Assembly (NCBI RefSeq): GCF_040649515.1
Contig: NZ_JBEZFP010000093.1
Location: forward strand, 1-37,790
DNA from: Yinghuangia elevatio
Lineage (GTDB): Bacteria > Actinomycetota > Actinomycetes > Streptomycetales > Streptomycetaceae
Reading direction: 5' to 3'
Length of the DNA stretch: 37,790 nt
Made by a program: the position numbers and the translations under genes. The notes beneath the pieces are model-generated. The model searched no databases and was not told the DNA's origin. It saw only the letters and a list, made by a program, of their open reading frames with translations. How positions within the stretch are numbered: position 1 is the stretch's first letter; every line of letters begins with the position of its first letter. Positions 23,315 to 31,196 of this stretch are shown here, one piece after another.

Positions 23315-24705
23315 GACGGCACCCGCACGTTCTGCCCCGCCGCCAGGCCCTCGCCGGTGATCTCCACCCGGCCGTTCGCGAACAGCCCCGGCTGCACGCC
23401 GACCAGTTTTCGGGTGCCGGCGGCCGCGTCGACGACCTCGACCGCGTACCCGCCTTCGGCCAGCGCGACCAGCGCGTTGACCGGCACCGACAGCACGCCC
23501 TTGCGGCTCTGGCTGGTGAACCCGACGCTCACCGGCGCGCCGTCGAGGGCACCGGCCTCCTCGGGCTTGTCGAGGGTCACCGTCACCGGGACCGTCGCCT
23601 TGCCGCCGCCCTGGCCCGGCATGCCGCCGTTCTGCTCCTCCTTGGAGGCGACCGTGCCGATTTCGGAGATCGTTCCCGTGGTGGTCTTGCCGTCCGGCAG
23701 CTGCACGGTCACCTTGTCGCCCTTGCGGGCGATGTTCTGCTGGTCCACCGGCAGCTTCACGTCCACCAGGCGCCCGGTCCCGGAGACCGCGGCGACCTCG
23801 CCCTGGGCGGGTGCGCCGATCGACGCCTTCACCGCGGTGACGCGTACCGCGCCCGGCTGCACGGCGACGGCGGACGGGTCGACCCGGCCGGTCTGCGGCA
23901 GCCCGAGCGACTTCTGCCAGCGCTTGACCGCCGCGGCCGTGCCGTCGGTGAACTTCTCGTCCACGCTGAGGTCGGAGCCGAAGCCGAGCGCGGCGAGGTT
24001 CCGCTCCAGCAACTGCACGTCGGGGCCGTTCGAGACGCCCTTGGCCAGCGCGCGCCACAGCGGCGACGAGCCGTAGAAGAGCGGTACGCGGCGGCCGTTG
24101 ACCTCGTACATCGTCTCGCCCTGCTTGACGACGTCGCCGACCCTGGGCAGCGCGCTGAAGATCTGCTGGCCGGCGTACCGCTCGTCCTCCTTCTTCTGCT
24201 CCTTGTCCACCTGCTTGGTCGGCGGCTGCGACGGGGGTTGGCTGGGCGGAGTGCTCTGCGGAGGATTTTGCGGCGAGTTCTGTGGGCCGGACGACGGGCC
24301 GCCCCCGGGCGGAGGCGTGTTGCCGCCCGAGCCGCCCGAGCCGCCGTTTCCGCCGGAGCCGCCCTGGTCGTTGCCCGGGTCGCGCGACTGGGCGAACACC
24401 GAGCCGGAGCCGCCGTAGCCGAGCGTGCCGTCGACCTCGGCGTTCACCGTCAGATCGCCCTTGACGATCGGCGTCGTGGCACCCGGGCTCTGCGTCTGGC
24501 TCGCGGCCTTGTCGGTGTCGTCGCCGGGGGAGAAGACCACCGCGCCGCCCACGCCGAGTGTCACGACTGCCGCGACACCCGCGACCGCGAAGGTACGCGT
24601 ACGCGTGCGGTTGCGCGGCCGCCGTCCTCTCGCTTCCGCGAACTCCTGTGCCGCGCCCGGCTCTTCGGGACTTCCGCCGAATCCGTCGTCGGGAAGGTGG
24701 TTCAT
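23311..24705 (-). CDS. membrane-fusion (HlyD/MacA-like) adaptor with peptidoglycan-binding-like domain
   Basis: This protein of 464 residues is the periplasm-side partner of the MacB-type transporter. A cytoplasmic Arg-rich start leads to a transmembrane helix (FAVAGVAAVVTLGVGGAVVF). A Gly-rich segment and a Gln/Pro linker (PQNPPQSTPPSQPPSQPP) follow. Then come a helical domain resembling peptidoglycan-binding type 1 (DVQLLERNLAALGFGSDLSV, then GTAAAVKRWQKSLGLPQTGRVD) and beta-barrel/lipoyl-like regions (GDKVTVQLPDGKTTTGTI, VPVNALVALAEGGYAVEVV). In Gram-positive bacteria it would link the transporter to the cell wall. The start is ATG 24705; GTG 24720, overlapping the lipoprotein stop as GTGA, is equally plausible by coupling. 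Confidence 0.85.
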   Translation of the reverse strand: MNHLPDDGFGGSPEEPGAAQEFAEARGRRPRNRTRTRTFAVAGVAAVVTLGVGGAVVFSPGDDTDKAASQTQSPGATTPIVKGDLTVNAEVDGTLGYGGSGSVFAQSRDPGNDQGGSGGNGGSGGSGGNTPPPGGGPSSGPQNSPQNPPQSTPPSQPPSQPPTKQVDKEQKKEDERYAGQQIFSALPRVGDVVKQGETMYEVNGRRVPLFYGSSPLWRALAKGVSNGPDVQLLERNLAALGFGSDLSVDEKFTDGTAAAVKRWQKSLGLPQTGRVDPSAVAVQPGAVRVTAVKASIGAPAQGEVAAVSGTGRLVDVKLPVDQQNIARKGDKVTVQLPDGKTTTGTISEIGTVASKEEQNGGMPGQGGGKATVPVTVTLDKPEEAGALDGAPVSVGFTSQSRKGVLSVPVNALVALAEGGYAVEVVDAAAGTRKLVGVQPGLFANGRVEITGEGLAAGQNVRVPS

Positions 24706-24716
24706 GCCGGGCCCCG

Positions 24717-25295
24717 TCACTTGGTCACGGTCATCGCGCCCATGCCGCCCTTTTGGCCGCACGCCTTCATCGCCTCGTCGGCCTTGGCCTGGTCGGAGCC
24801 CAGGTCGAGGGCCATGCGGCCGTCCGGGTCCGGGTCGGGCACGTTGAGGCCGTGCTCGCGCAGGCACTGGGCCATCTTGAGGTTGGACTCACGCATCTCG
24901 GCTTTCTGCTTCTCGGTGATCTCACCACCGTTGGGAAGCCACTTGCGACACGCGTTGGAGGCGGTCTCCATCTTGGCCGCCTCGGGGCCGCCGTCGGCCG
25001 GTATCGCCTGGGCCATCATGCTGCCGTCGGCGTTCGGGTCCGGCATGTCGACACCGTTGTCGCGCATGCACTGGGCGTACTTCACCATGTCGCCCTTCTC
25101 GCCCGCGGCGGCCTCGGGCGGCGCGCCGGCGTTCTTGTCCTTGTCGCCCAGCGACGCGACGTCGCCGTCCTTGTCGGAACCGCCGCCGTCCTTGGCGCAG
25201 GCGGACAGGGTGAGCACGCAGGCGAACGCGACGGCTGCCGTACCGGTCACGGCCCGGTGCAGGCGCCCGCGGTGGAGCGTGGGGAGGTTCCGCAT
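24717..25295 (-). CDS. lipoprotein with duplicated Cys-containing motif
   Basis: This 192-residue exported lipoprotein has a basic start, a hydrophobic helix and the lipobox LSAC. The mature part contains two copies of a motif, KYAQCMRDNGVDMPDPNADG and KMAQCLREHGLNVPDPDPDG, each followed by a second Cys (SNACRKW and MKACGQ). Four Cys could form two disulfides. Related CMR-x-x-G-PDP lipoproteins accompany MacB-type systems in actinobacteria (recalled family context). It is the first gene of the operon and lies opposite the two-component system, so it may be the extracytoplasmic sensor or substrate-binding part. ATG 25295 is preferred over GTG 25298, since AAGGGA is 7 nt upstream. Confidence 0.78.
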   Translation of the reverse strand: MRNLPTLHRGRLHRAVTGTAAVAFACVLTLSACAKDGGGSDKDGDVASLGDKDKNAGAPPEAAAGEKGDMVKYAQCMRDNGVDMPDPNADGSMMAQAIPADGGPEAAKMETASNACRKWLPNGGEITEKQKAEMRESNLKMAQCLREHGLNVPDPDPDGRMALDLGSDQAKADEAMKACGQKGGMGAMTVTK

Positions 25296-25361
25296 CACAA
25301 GGTCCCTTCGCGGTGGGGCGGCCCGCTGCCGCCCGGCGTCGTCCAGTTCTAGGCAGGCGGC

Positions 25362-25402
25362 GGTTCGGTGCAGGTTCGCGCGCCGCTAACCGCGTCCTAA
25401 CC
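25362..25402. promoter_or_regulatory. response-regulator boxes: two pairs of 11-bp direct repeats
   Basis: On the plus strand GGTTCG occurs at 25362-25367 and 25373-25378, exactly 11 bp apart. Seven bases later CTAACCG occurs at 25386-25392 and 25397-25403, again 11 bp apart, which reads GGTTAG twice on the minus strand. Paired half-sites with an 11-bp period are typical of OmpR/PhoB-family regulators. The site lies between the divergent ABC operon and the response regulator gene, so it could control both. Confidence 0.65.
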
Positions 25403-25579
25403 GGCCGCGCCGGAGTCTTGGGCAGGTCGTCGCGCGGGGGCCGGTGCCCGGGCGGGTCGCGGTGCCGTCGCGCCGGGATCCGCTGGGATCATGAAGATCC
25501 CGGTCATGTGCGGAGACAAGGAACAAAAATCAGAAGAACGGCACAGCGGAAGTACGCCGGAGAAGAGGTCGAGGACGCG

Positions 25580-26236
25580 ATGAAGGTGCTCATCGTCGAG
25601 GACGAGGAAGAAATGGCCGACCTGCTCGCCGAGGGGCTGCGGGGCCAGGGCTTCTCCGTCGACGTCGCACGGGACGGCGCGCGGGCGCTGGAGTGCGCCG
25701 CCGCGTCGGCGTACGACGTGGTGGTCCTCGACCGCGACCTGCCGGTCCTGCACGGCGACGCCGTCTGCCGCACCCTCGTCGCGACGCGGAACGGCGCCCG
25801 CATCCTCATGCTCACCGCATCCGGTTCGGTGGCGGACCGCGTCGGCGGGCTCAACCTGGGCGCCGACGACTACCTCGCCAAGCCCTTCGCGTACACCGAA
25901 CTCGTCGCCCGCGTCCACGCCCTCGCCCGGCGCGGTGGCGGACCGGCCGTGGGCTCGGTCCTCGAACGCCACGGCGTCGTCCTGGACCGGCAGCGCCACC
26001 TCGCCGAACGCGACGGCCGCCTGCTGCGGCTCAGCCCGAAGGAAATGATGATCCTGGAACTGCTCCTGGCGGCCGACGGCGGTGTGGTGACGCACACCGA
26101 ACTCCTCGACGAGGCATGGGAGGAGGCCGTCGACCCGCGCAGCTCGGTGGTCAAGGTCGCCATGCACGGCCTGCGCCGCAAGCTCGGCGAGCCGCCGCTG
26201 ATCGAGGCCGTTCCCGGGATCGGATACCGGCTGTGA
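25580..26236 (+). CDS. OmpR-family response regulator
   Basis: This regulator of 218 residues has an N-terminal receiver domain with acidic residues in IVEDEEE, the phosphoacceptor Asp near residue 51 in VVVLDRDLPVLHGD, the switch Thr in LMLTASG and Lys in YLAKPF. The C-terminal winged helix has LLRLSPKEMMILELLLAADG and RSSVVKVAMHGLRRKLG with GYRL at the end. The ATG at 25580 has GAGGA close upstream. It overlaps the histidine kinase start (GTGA). The 11-bp repeats upstream and the divergent ABC operon make that operon the likely target. Confidence 0.92.
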   Translation: MKVLIVEDEEEMADLLAEGLRGQGFSVDVARDGARALECAAASAYDVVVLDRDLPVLHGDAVCRTLVATRNGARILMLTASGSVADRVGGLNLGADDYLAKPFAYTELVARVHALARRGGGPAVGSVLERHGVVLDRQRHLAERDGRLLRLSPKEMMILELLLAADGGVVTHTELLDEAWEEAVDPRSSVVKVAMHGLRRKLGEPPLIEAVPGIGYRL

Positions 26237-27633
26237 CGCGGCACGAGGCCGACGACCCGCGGCCGTGGGACCCCGGACACGACGAGACGGCAGGCGACGA
26301 GGCAGGGCACGACGAGGCAGCGCACCACGAGGCGGTGGACGGCCCGGAGGAGTGGGAAGACCACGGCCCCGGCCGCGGCCTGCGCATCCGCACGCGCCTG
26401 ACGATGATGTACAGCCTGGTCTTCCTCGCGGGCGGCGCGGTGCTCCTGTTCGTGCAGTACCTGGCGGTGAACCGCATCCTCGGGGACAAGAGCGCGGCGG
26501 TCACGACCGCGCCGTACGCCGTGTTCCCCGCAGACACCATCCTCCAACCCGTGGTGCCGCCCGGTGCCGAAGCCGTGCCCGCGTCCCCGGCGGCGCCGGG
26601 CGTGGTGCCCGCCTCGCCTATCCCCGGGGCGGACGTCGACGTGGGCAAGACAAGTACGGTCGCGCTGAGGCGGGCCGCCGAAGACGGCTTCGTCAGCTTC
26701 AAGACCCTGGTGCTCAACGCCCTGGTCGGCCAGTCCCTCCTGGCGCTCGCCGTGCTCGTGCTGATCGCGGCCGCGCTGGGCTGGTGGATGGCCGGACGCT
26801 CGCTCATCCGCCTGCACACCGTGACCGCCGCCGCGCGCCGCATCTCCGAGCGCAACCTCGACGACCGCCTGGCGCTCCACGGTCCCGAGGACGAGATCAA
26901 GGAACTCGCCGACACGTTCGACGCCATGCTCGGCCGCCTCGACCGGGCCTTCGCCGCCAACCGGCGCTTCGCCGCCAACGCGTCGCACGAACTGCGCACC
27001 CCACTCGCCCTCCAGCGCGCATCCCTGGAGATCCCGTTGGCCGAGGGACGCGTACCCGACGATCTGCGGCCGTCGATCGAGCGTTCGCTGCGAGCGACCG
27101 CCCGCAGCGAACGCCTCGTCGGCAGCCTCCTCCTGCTCGCGAAAGGCCAGCAGGGGCCCGAGAGATACACCGAGACCGACCTCGCGTCGCTGGCGGGCGA
27201 GGCCGTCGACATGTACCGGGCCGAGGCCGCGGCGGCGGGCGTCGTCATCACCACCGACCTCGGCCGCGCCCCCACCTCCGGCGACCCGGTGCTGCTGGAA
27301 CAGGTGGCGGCGAACCTCGTGCAGAACGCCGTACGCCACAACAAGCGCGACGGCCAGGGCCGAGGCCGCATCCAGGTCACCACCGGACGGGCCGGCGAGG
27401 AAGCCGAACTCCGGGTGGTCAACTCGGGTCCTGGTGTCGATCCCGCCGACGTCGAGGAACTGTTCGAGCCCTTCCACCGGGGCACCGCCGCCCGCCTCGC
27501 GGGCACGAAGGCCGGAACCGGACTGGGCCTGTCGATCGTGCGCGCGGTCGTCGACTCACACGGCGGCAACGTCGCGGCCGAGGCGCGTACCGAAGGGGGC
27601 CTCGCGGTGACGGTACGCCTGCCCATGGCGTGA
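26233..27633 (+). CDS. sensor histidine kinase
   Basis: This kinase of 466 residues has a His/Glu/Asp-rich cytoplasmic tail (about 50 residues), a transmembrane helix (MMYSLVFLAGGAVLLFVQYL), an extracytoplasmic sensor loop of about 85 residues rich in Pro/Ala/Val, and a second helix (LLALAVLVLIAAALGWWMAG). HAMP, the H-box ANASHELRTPLALQ (His near residue 252), the N-box VAANLVQNAVRHN, and the GLGLSIV G-box complete it. All catalytic motifs are intact. The GTG at 26233 overlaps the regulator stop by 4 bp. The sensor loop has no recognised domain; the lipoprotein encoded divergently could be its signal partner, which is inference. Confidence 0.92.
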   Translation: MTRHEADDPRPWDPGHDETAGDEAGHDEAAHHEAVDGPEEWEDHGPGRGLRIRTRLTMMYSLVFLAGGAVLLFVQYLAVNRILGDKSAAVTTAPYAVFPADTILQPVVPPGAEAVPASPAAPGVVPASPIPGADVDVGKTSTVALRRAAEDGFVSFKTLVLNALVGQSLLALAVLVLIAAALGWWMAGRSLIRLHTVTAAARRISERNLDDRLALHGPEDEIKELADTFDAMLGRLDRAFAANRRFAANASHELRTPLALQRASLEIPLAEGRVPDDLRPSIERSLRATARSERLVGSLLLLAKGQQGPERYTETDLASLAGEAVDMYRAEAAAAGVVITTDLGRAPTSGDPVLLEQVAANLVQNAVRHNKRDGQGRGRIQVTTGRAGEEAELRVVNSGPGVDPADVEELFEPFHRGTAARLAGTKAGTGLGLSIVRAVVDSHGGNVAAEARTEGGLAVTVRLPMA

Positions 27634-27642
27634 CGCTTGCCC

Positions 27643-27722
27643 GAGTGCCCGAGTGCCCGAGTGCCCGAGTGCCCGAGTGCCCGAGTGCCTGAGTGCCTGA
27701 GTGCCTGAGTGCCTGAGTACCC
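27643..27722 (+). repeat. 8-bp minisatellite (GAGTGCCC), ten units
   Basis: Ten uninterrupted units occupy this stretch: five GAGTGCCC, then four GAGTGCCT, then one GAGTACCC. The unit is not a multiple of three and lies between the stop of the histidine kinase and the stop of the convergent methyltransferase gene, so it is non-coding. The clean block structure suggests recent expansion by slippage. Confidence 0.92.
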
Positions 27723-27761
27723 GAGCCGGCGACCCGTGGGCCGCAAAATGGCCTGTGCGCG

Positions 27762-28955
27762 CTACTCCGGCTGCCAGTGCACGCGGTAGCGGTGGTGCTC
27801 CCGGGTGATGCGCCAGCTGAAGCCCCGGGACGGCGGCGCCGGGATGGTGGCGTCCGGCGGATACGCGGTCACCGTCAGGCGCGAGGGGTCCACCGGCGGA
27901 GCGTCCTCGACACGCTGGCGCAGCACGTCGGCGGCGTTGCCGTCGCCGTACCCGATGACGCGCCCGTCGTGGACCACCGCCAGCCCCGCACCATCCGGAC
28001 CGTCGGCGTCGAAGAGCCCCCACGCGACGTGGCCGCCGTGCCGTCCGGTGATCAGCAGCGTGCGCGGGTCCGAGAGGCTGAGCCCCCACCAGCGCCGCTC
28101 CGACAAGCGCGGCGCCGCGCCCAGGTCCGTCCCGCCCGTGTCGGTGAGAGTGCGCACCATCTCGAGCTGCTTCGTGGACAACCCTTCGCCGATCACGGCC
28201 AGCCCCTGACCGAGCGCGCGGCTGTGCGGATCGGCGGCGTGGGGGCCGCGCAGTTGCAGGAACCCGCATTGCTCCACCGACGTACTGTGCAGCAGCGCTC
28301 CCTCCCGGCGCATGGCCAGCGACAGTTCGAGGCCCGGCCGCAGCCACAGGGGGGCGACCAGCACGCCGCCGTCCGCAAGTTGGGTCCGCCACGCGGGCGG
28401 CAGGTCGTCGACGCCGACGGTCGATTCGAGGCGGTCGTACGGCGCGGTGTCCGGTACGCCGAGCCAGCCGTCTCCGCGGCGCAGGTCCAGCGGCGTACCC
28501 TCGCCCGGCGCCAGGTCCGTCAGGCGGGCGGCGGCGGACGCCAGCAGGCTGTCGTCGACCTCGATGCTGGTGACGCTGCCGCGCGGTCCGGTGAGTTCGG
28601 CCAAAAGCGCGGTGTTGTAGCCGCTGCCGGTGCCGATCTCGAGGATGCGGTGGCCCGCCCGCACGTCGAGCTGTTCGAGCATCAGGGCGACTATCGCGGG
28701 CTGGCTGACCGTGCTGATCGGCGACCCGGTGGAATCCGTGGCGAGGACGACCACCCGATCGGCGTAGGCCTCGCGCAGATCGGTGCCCGGGGGAGTGAAG
28801 AGCTCGCGGGGGACGGCGTCCATGGCGCGCTCGACGTCGGGGGAGCGCAGTTGTCCGGAGGAGCGCAACCCGTCGAGCAGTCTTCGGCGCAGCCGCGCGG
28901 CGGTGTCGTCGCGCGGCTGTACGTGTGCGGGGTCGTGCTCCTCACCGGATTCCAC
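27762..28955 (-). CDS. PIMT-like methyltransferase, similar to FxLD-system type
   Basis: This protein of 397 residues has an N-terminal protein-isoaspartate methyltransferase-like fold: STVSQPAIVALMLEQL, then HRILEIGTGSGYNTALLAEL, SIEVDDSLL, and a C-terminal extension of about 180 residues. Length and the MLEQLDVRAGHRILEIG pattern match the PIMT-homologous methyltransferases of FxLD-type lanthipeptide loci, which convert Asp to isoaspartate; ordinary repair PIMTs are shorter. No lanthipeptide synthetase or precursor lies in this window. The GTG at 28955 has no ribosome binding site. It could also be an unusual repair enzyme. It heads downstream genes on neither side in an obvious operon; the next gene upstream is 140 bp away. 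Confidence 0.72.
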   Translation of the reverse strand: MESGEEHDPAHVQPRDDTAARLRRRLLDGLRSSGQLRSPDVERAMDAVPRELFTPPGTDLREAYADRVVVLATDSTGSPISTVSQPAIVALMLEQLDVRAGHRILEIGTGSGYNTALLAELTGPRGSVTSIEVDDSLLASAAARLTDLAPGEGTPLDLRRGDGWLGVPDTAPYDRLESTVGVDDLPPAWRTQLADGGVLVAPLWLRPGLELSLAMRREGALLHSTSVEQCGFLQLRGPHAADPHSRALGQGLAVIGEGLSTKQLEMVRTLTDTGGTDLGAAPRLSERRWWGLSLSDPRTLLITGRHGGHVAWGLFDADGPDGAGLAVVHDGRVIGYGDGNAADVLRQRVEDAPPVDPSRLTVTAYPPDATIPAPPSRGFSWRITREHHRYRVHWQPE

Positions 28956-29096
28956 ACCGGAGTTGTACCCGCTATGGGAGACACGAGCCAGCGGGCGGGC
29001 ACGTACCGGCCACAGTTGTCGGGGCGCGGGCGGCGCACTTGGCGGCGCGTATGGGGGCGCGCGTCGAGGGAGCGCGGCCGGGACTCCTCCCCCACA

Positions 29097-30032
29097 TCAG
29101 AGGCGGCGCAGCAGCGCGGCCTTGGCCGCCGCGAACTCGGCGTCGTCGAGGATGCCGTCACGGTGCAGGTCGCCCAGTTCGCGCAGGCGGCGCAGGACGA
29201 CGTCCGGGTCGGCGTCGGCCTGCGCGGGGGACGCGGACGACGCGCCCGATCCCAGCTGGGGTGCGGCGACCGGGCCCGGGACCGCAGTCTGGCCCGGGGT
29301 CTGCGCCGGGGCCGGGGTCGGGGCCGCGTACGGGTGCGGCAGCCGGGCGACGACGGCGGCGGCCAGGACGGCGCTGGTGCCGCTCTCCTTCTTGGTGCCC
29401 CAGAGCAGCAGGCACGTCGGGTCGTGCTTGGGCTGCGAGCTGCCCGGCGGCGGGTTCGCGACGCGGAAGCGCAGATGGCCCGAGTCCAGGCCGACTGCGG
29501 GGTGCCACTCCACCGCCACGATCTCGGACAGCGGGATGCGCTGCGTACCGGTGGCGCGCTTGCGCTCCTCGGCGATCCAGTTCCACTCCAGTCGGACCGT
29601 GTCGCCGTCGAACGCGACGCTGCCGTCCTGGCCGTTCGCGCCCAGCGGCACCTGCGCGGCAGGCAGGAGATAGCGGTCGAGCGGAGTGTCGGGCACGGAT
29701 TCGACGGTCAGCGCGTCGCGTACCTCGTCGGCGAAGTACTCGGCGGCACCGGCCCGGTCGTTCTCGACGGCGAGCTGGTACGGGTCCGCGTCGTCCGAGA
29801 TCCGGCCGCCGCACACCTGGAGGAACGGGTCCGCGCCCTCACGCAGCCGCATGCGCAACCGCCCGCCCTTGCGCCCGGGTTCGAACGCGATCCCGGCAAC
29901 GGCCGCCAGCGGTACGGCGATCTCGCCCACCACCTGGCGCAACCGGTGCACACCCCGGTCCCGGCCGGGGACGATGCGCACCGTCTCCCCGTCGAACGTC
30001 CACGTACCGTCCTTCGCCCTCAGCTCAGCCAC
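29097..30032 (-). CDS. DUF4429-SHOCT domain protein
   Basis: This 311-residue soluble protein has two related DUF4429-like domains. The first (residues 1-110) has WTFDGETVRIVPGRDRG; the second (about 130-220) has VAFDGDTVRLEW and IPLSEIVAVEW. A Pro/Ala linker follows. The C-terminus is a SHOCT helix pair (LRELGDLHRDGILDDAEFAAAKAALL), often used for oligomerisation. The function of DUF4429 is unknown; a PH-like fold has been suggested for such short domains. The GTG at 30032 lies 7 bp after a TAGGAT box with no ribosome binding site, suggesting leaderless translation. Confidence 0.8.
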   Translation of the reverse strand: MAELRAKDGTWTFDGETVRIVPGRDRGVHRLRQVVGEIAVPLAAVAGIAFEPGRKGGRLRMRLREGADPFLQVCGGRISDDADPYQLAVENDRAGAAEYFADEVRDALTVESVPDTPLDRYLLPAAQVPLGANGQDGSVAFDGDTVRLEWNWIAEERKRATGTQRIPLSEIVAVEWHPAVGLDSGHLRFRVANPPPGSSQPKHDPTCLLLWGTKKESGTSAVLAAAVVARLPHPYAAPTPAPAQTPGQTAVPGPVAAPQLGSGASSASPAQADADPDVVLRRLRELGDLHRDGILDDAEFAAAKAALLRRL

Positions 30033-30039
30033 GCGGACG

Positions 30040-30045
30040 ATCCTA
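30040..30045 (-). promoter_or_regulatory. -10-like box of a leaderless start
   Basis: TAGGAT on the minus strand ends 7 bp before the DUF4429 GTG start, and no Shine-Dalgarno sequence is present. A -35 box is not clear. The gene lies only 61 bp from the PP2C-like gene upstream, so it might also be expressed from that promoter. Confidence 0.4.
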
Positions 30046-30093
30046 CGGCGAGCGCCGGCACCGCCCGGTGCCCTCGCCGCGGGGCCTCCGCGG

Positions 30094-30915
30094 TCAGGCG
30101 CGGCGCAGCGGGTTCCGGGGCAACCTGGCGCGCCGGTACGCCTCCGCCTCGCCGGTCGGCACGGTCGCGTCGGCGGGGTCGCCGACCTCCACCAGGCACA
30201 CGCCCGATGTCGACGCCCCGGCGCGCGGCCCGGTCGGCCCGGACGCCACGTCGGCGTCGGCCCGGCCGACTCCGTCGAGCGCGCGGGCGAAGTCGCCTTC
30301 CAGCGCGCCCGCGACCGCCCCGCCGCGCTCCGGCCAGGCCGCGTCCGATGCCCCGGTCCGCAGCAGGAACCGGTCGCCCGGCGACGTCGGCACGGGCAGG
30401 GCCGGGACCCGCAGCGACTCGGGGTTCAGCACGCCGATCGGCGGCTGCCCGAGCGGCTCGTCGACCGCCCGGGCCAGGCCGCCGCTCACGTGCACCGGAG
30501 CCGGCCCGCCCCGGTTGACCACCGCCACGAGCCCGTCGGGGCGGTGCTCCAGCAGCACGACGCGGGCCAGTTCCTCGGCCCCGCTGCGTTCGCCGCGCAG
30601 GCTCAGGTCCATGTGGTAGACGACGCGCGCCAGATCCGGTTCGTGGTCGGCGCCCGCCCGGAACGCGTCGAGCAGCCGTGCCGCGACGGCGAGCCCCCGG
30701 GCGCCGGCTGCGGCCACGTCGCCGAACAGCACGCGCGTACCGAAAGCGGTCGCCGCCGCCCCGTAGACGAGGCGCGGTGCCGTGGGGTCCTCGCGCGGAG
30801 GCATGCGCGCGGCCAGCCGCAGGCTGCCCGTCTCGGCGGTCGTGGTCCCGATCGGTCCGCTGCCGGGCGTGACCGTCCCGAGCAACTGGTCGGGGGCGTC
30901 GAGCAGGGCGAGCAT
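30094..30915 (-). CDS. PP2C/SpoIIE-like protein, probably catalytically inactive
   Basis: This protein of 273 residues consists almost wholly of a PP2C/SpoIIE-like domain without N-terminal sensor or membrane segment. The core match includes VLFGDVAAAGARGLAVAARLLDAF, VNRGGPAPVHV and PGDRFLLRTG. Compared with the intact neighbour at 31197-32315, the GGDFY acidic motif is replaced, the DG in LLYTDGVSE becomes TGAS, and the DDD segment near the end is absent; only the GDV Asp remains. This predicts loss of metal binding and phosphatase activity, so it may act as a decoy or regulator. ATG 30915 has AAAGGTG upstream; GTG 30945 is the longest start. Confidence 0.75.
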   Translation of the reverse strand: MLALLDAPDQLLGTVTPGSGPIGTTTAETGSLRLAARMPPREDPTAPRLVYGAAATAFGTRVLFGDVAAAGARGLAVAARLLDAFRAGADHEPDLARVVYHMDLSLRGERSGAEELARVVLLEHRPDGLVAVVNRGGPAPVHVSGGLARAVDEPLGQPPIGVLNPESLRVPALPVPTSPGDRFLLRTGASDAAWPERGGAVAGALEGDFARALDGVGRADADVASGPTGPRAGASTSGVCLVEVGDPADATVPTGEAEAYRRARLPRNPLRRA

Positions 30916-31030
30916 GGGCGGCACCTTTCGTCGAACGGCTGACACCGTTGGCCGGGGCGCGACGGTCGCACTCCCGGCACAACGCGACAGGGCGGTCTTC
31001 CTGTGATCCGCCCTGTTCAGCAGGCCTTCC

Positions 31031-31062
31031 CAATACTTCTAAAAGCTATATAAGCGAACAAT
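31031..31062 (-). promoter_or_regulatory. AT-rich island upstream of the PP2C-like gene
   Basis: A roughly 30-bp AT-rich segment with TATATA and CTTCTAAAAGC sits in the 281-bp gap between the two phosphatase-type genes. It is an isolated AT-rich island in otherwise very GC-rich DNA. On the minus strand it reads TTGTTC then TAGAAG about 14 bp later, a short-spaced promoter-like arrangement. I infer it carries the promoter or an activator site. Confidence 0.4.
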
Positions 31063-31196
31063 CCGCTCGCACGTCACCACGCTGCGGATCGACCGGAGAG
31101 GGGCCGGTCGGCCTCGCCCGCGGCAGGGCCCGCGGCGGCGTCCGATGGCGACGCGCATGTGGCTGTGCAATGCGCGGACCGGGAGGTCAGGCGTTC

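Noticed and set aside
27643..27722. Reading the GAGTGCCC repeat as an extended C-terminus of an adjacent protein
   Set aside because: Both flanking genes stop before it, and the 8-bp unit shifts frame each copy.
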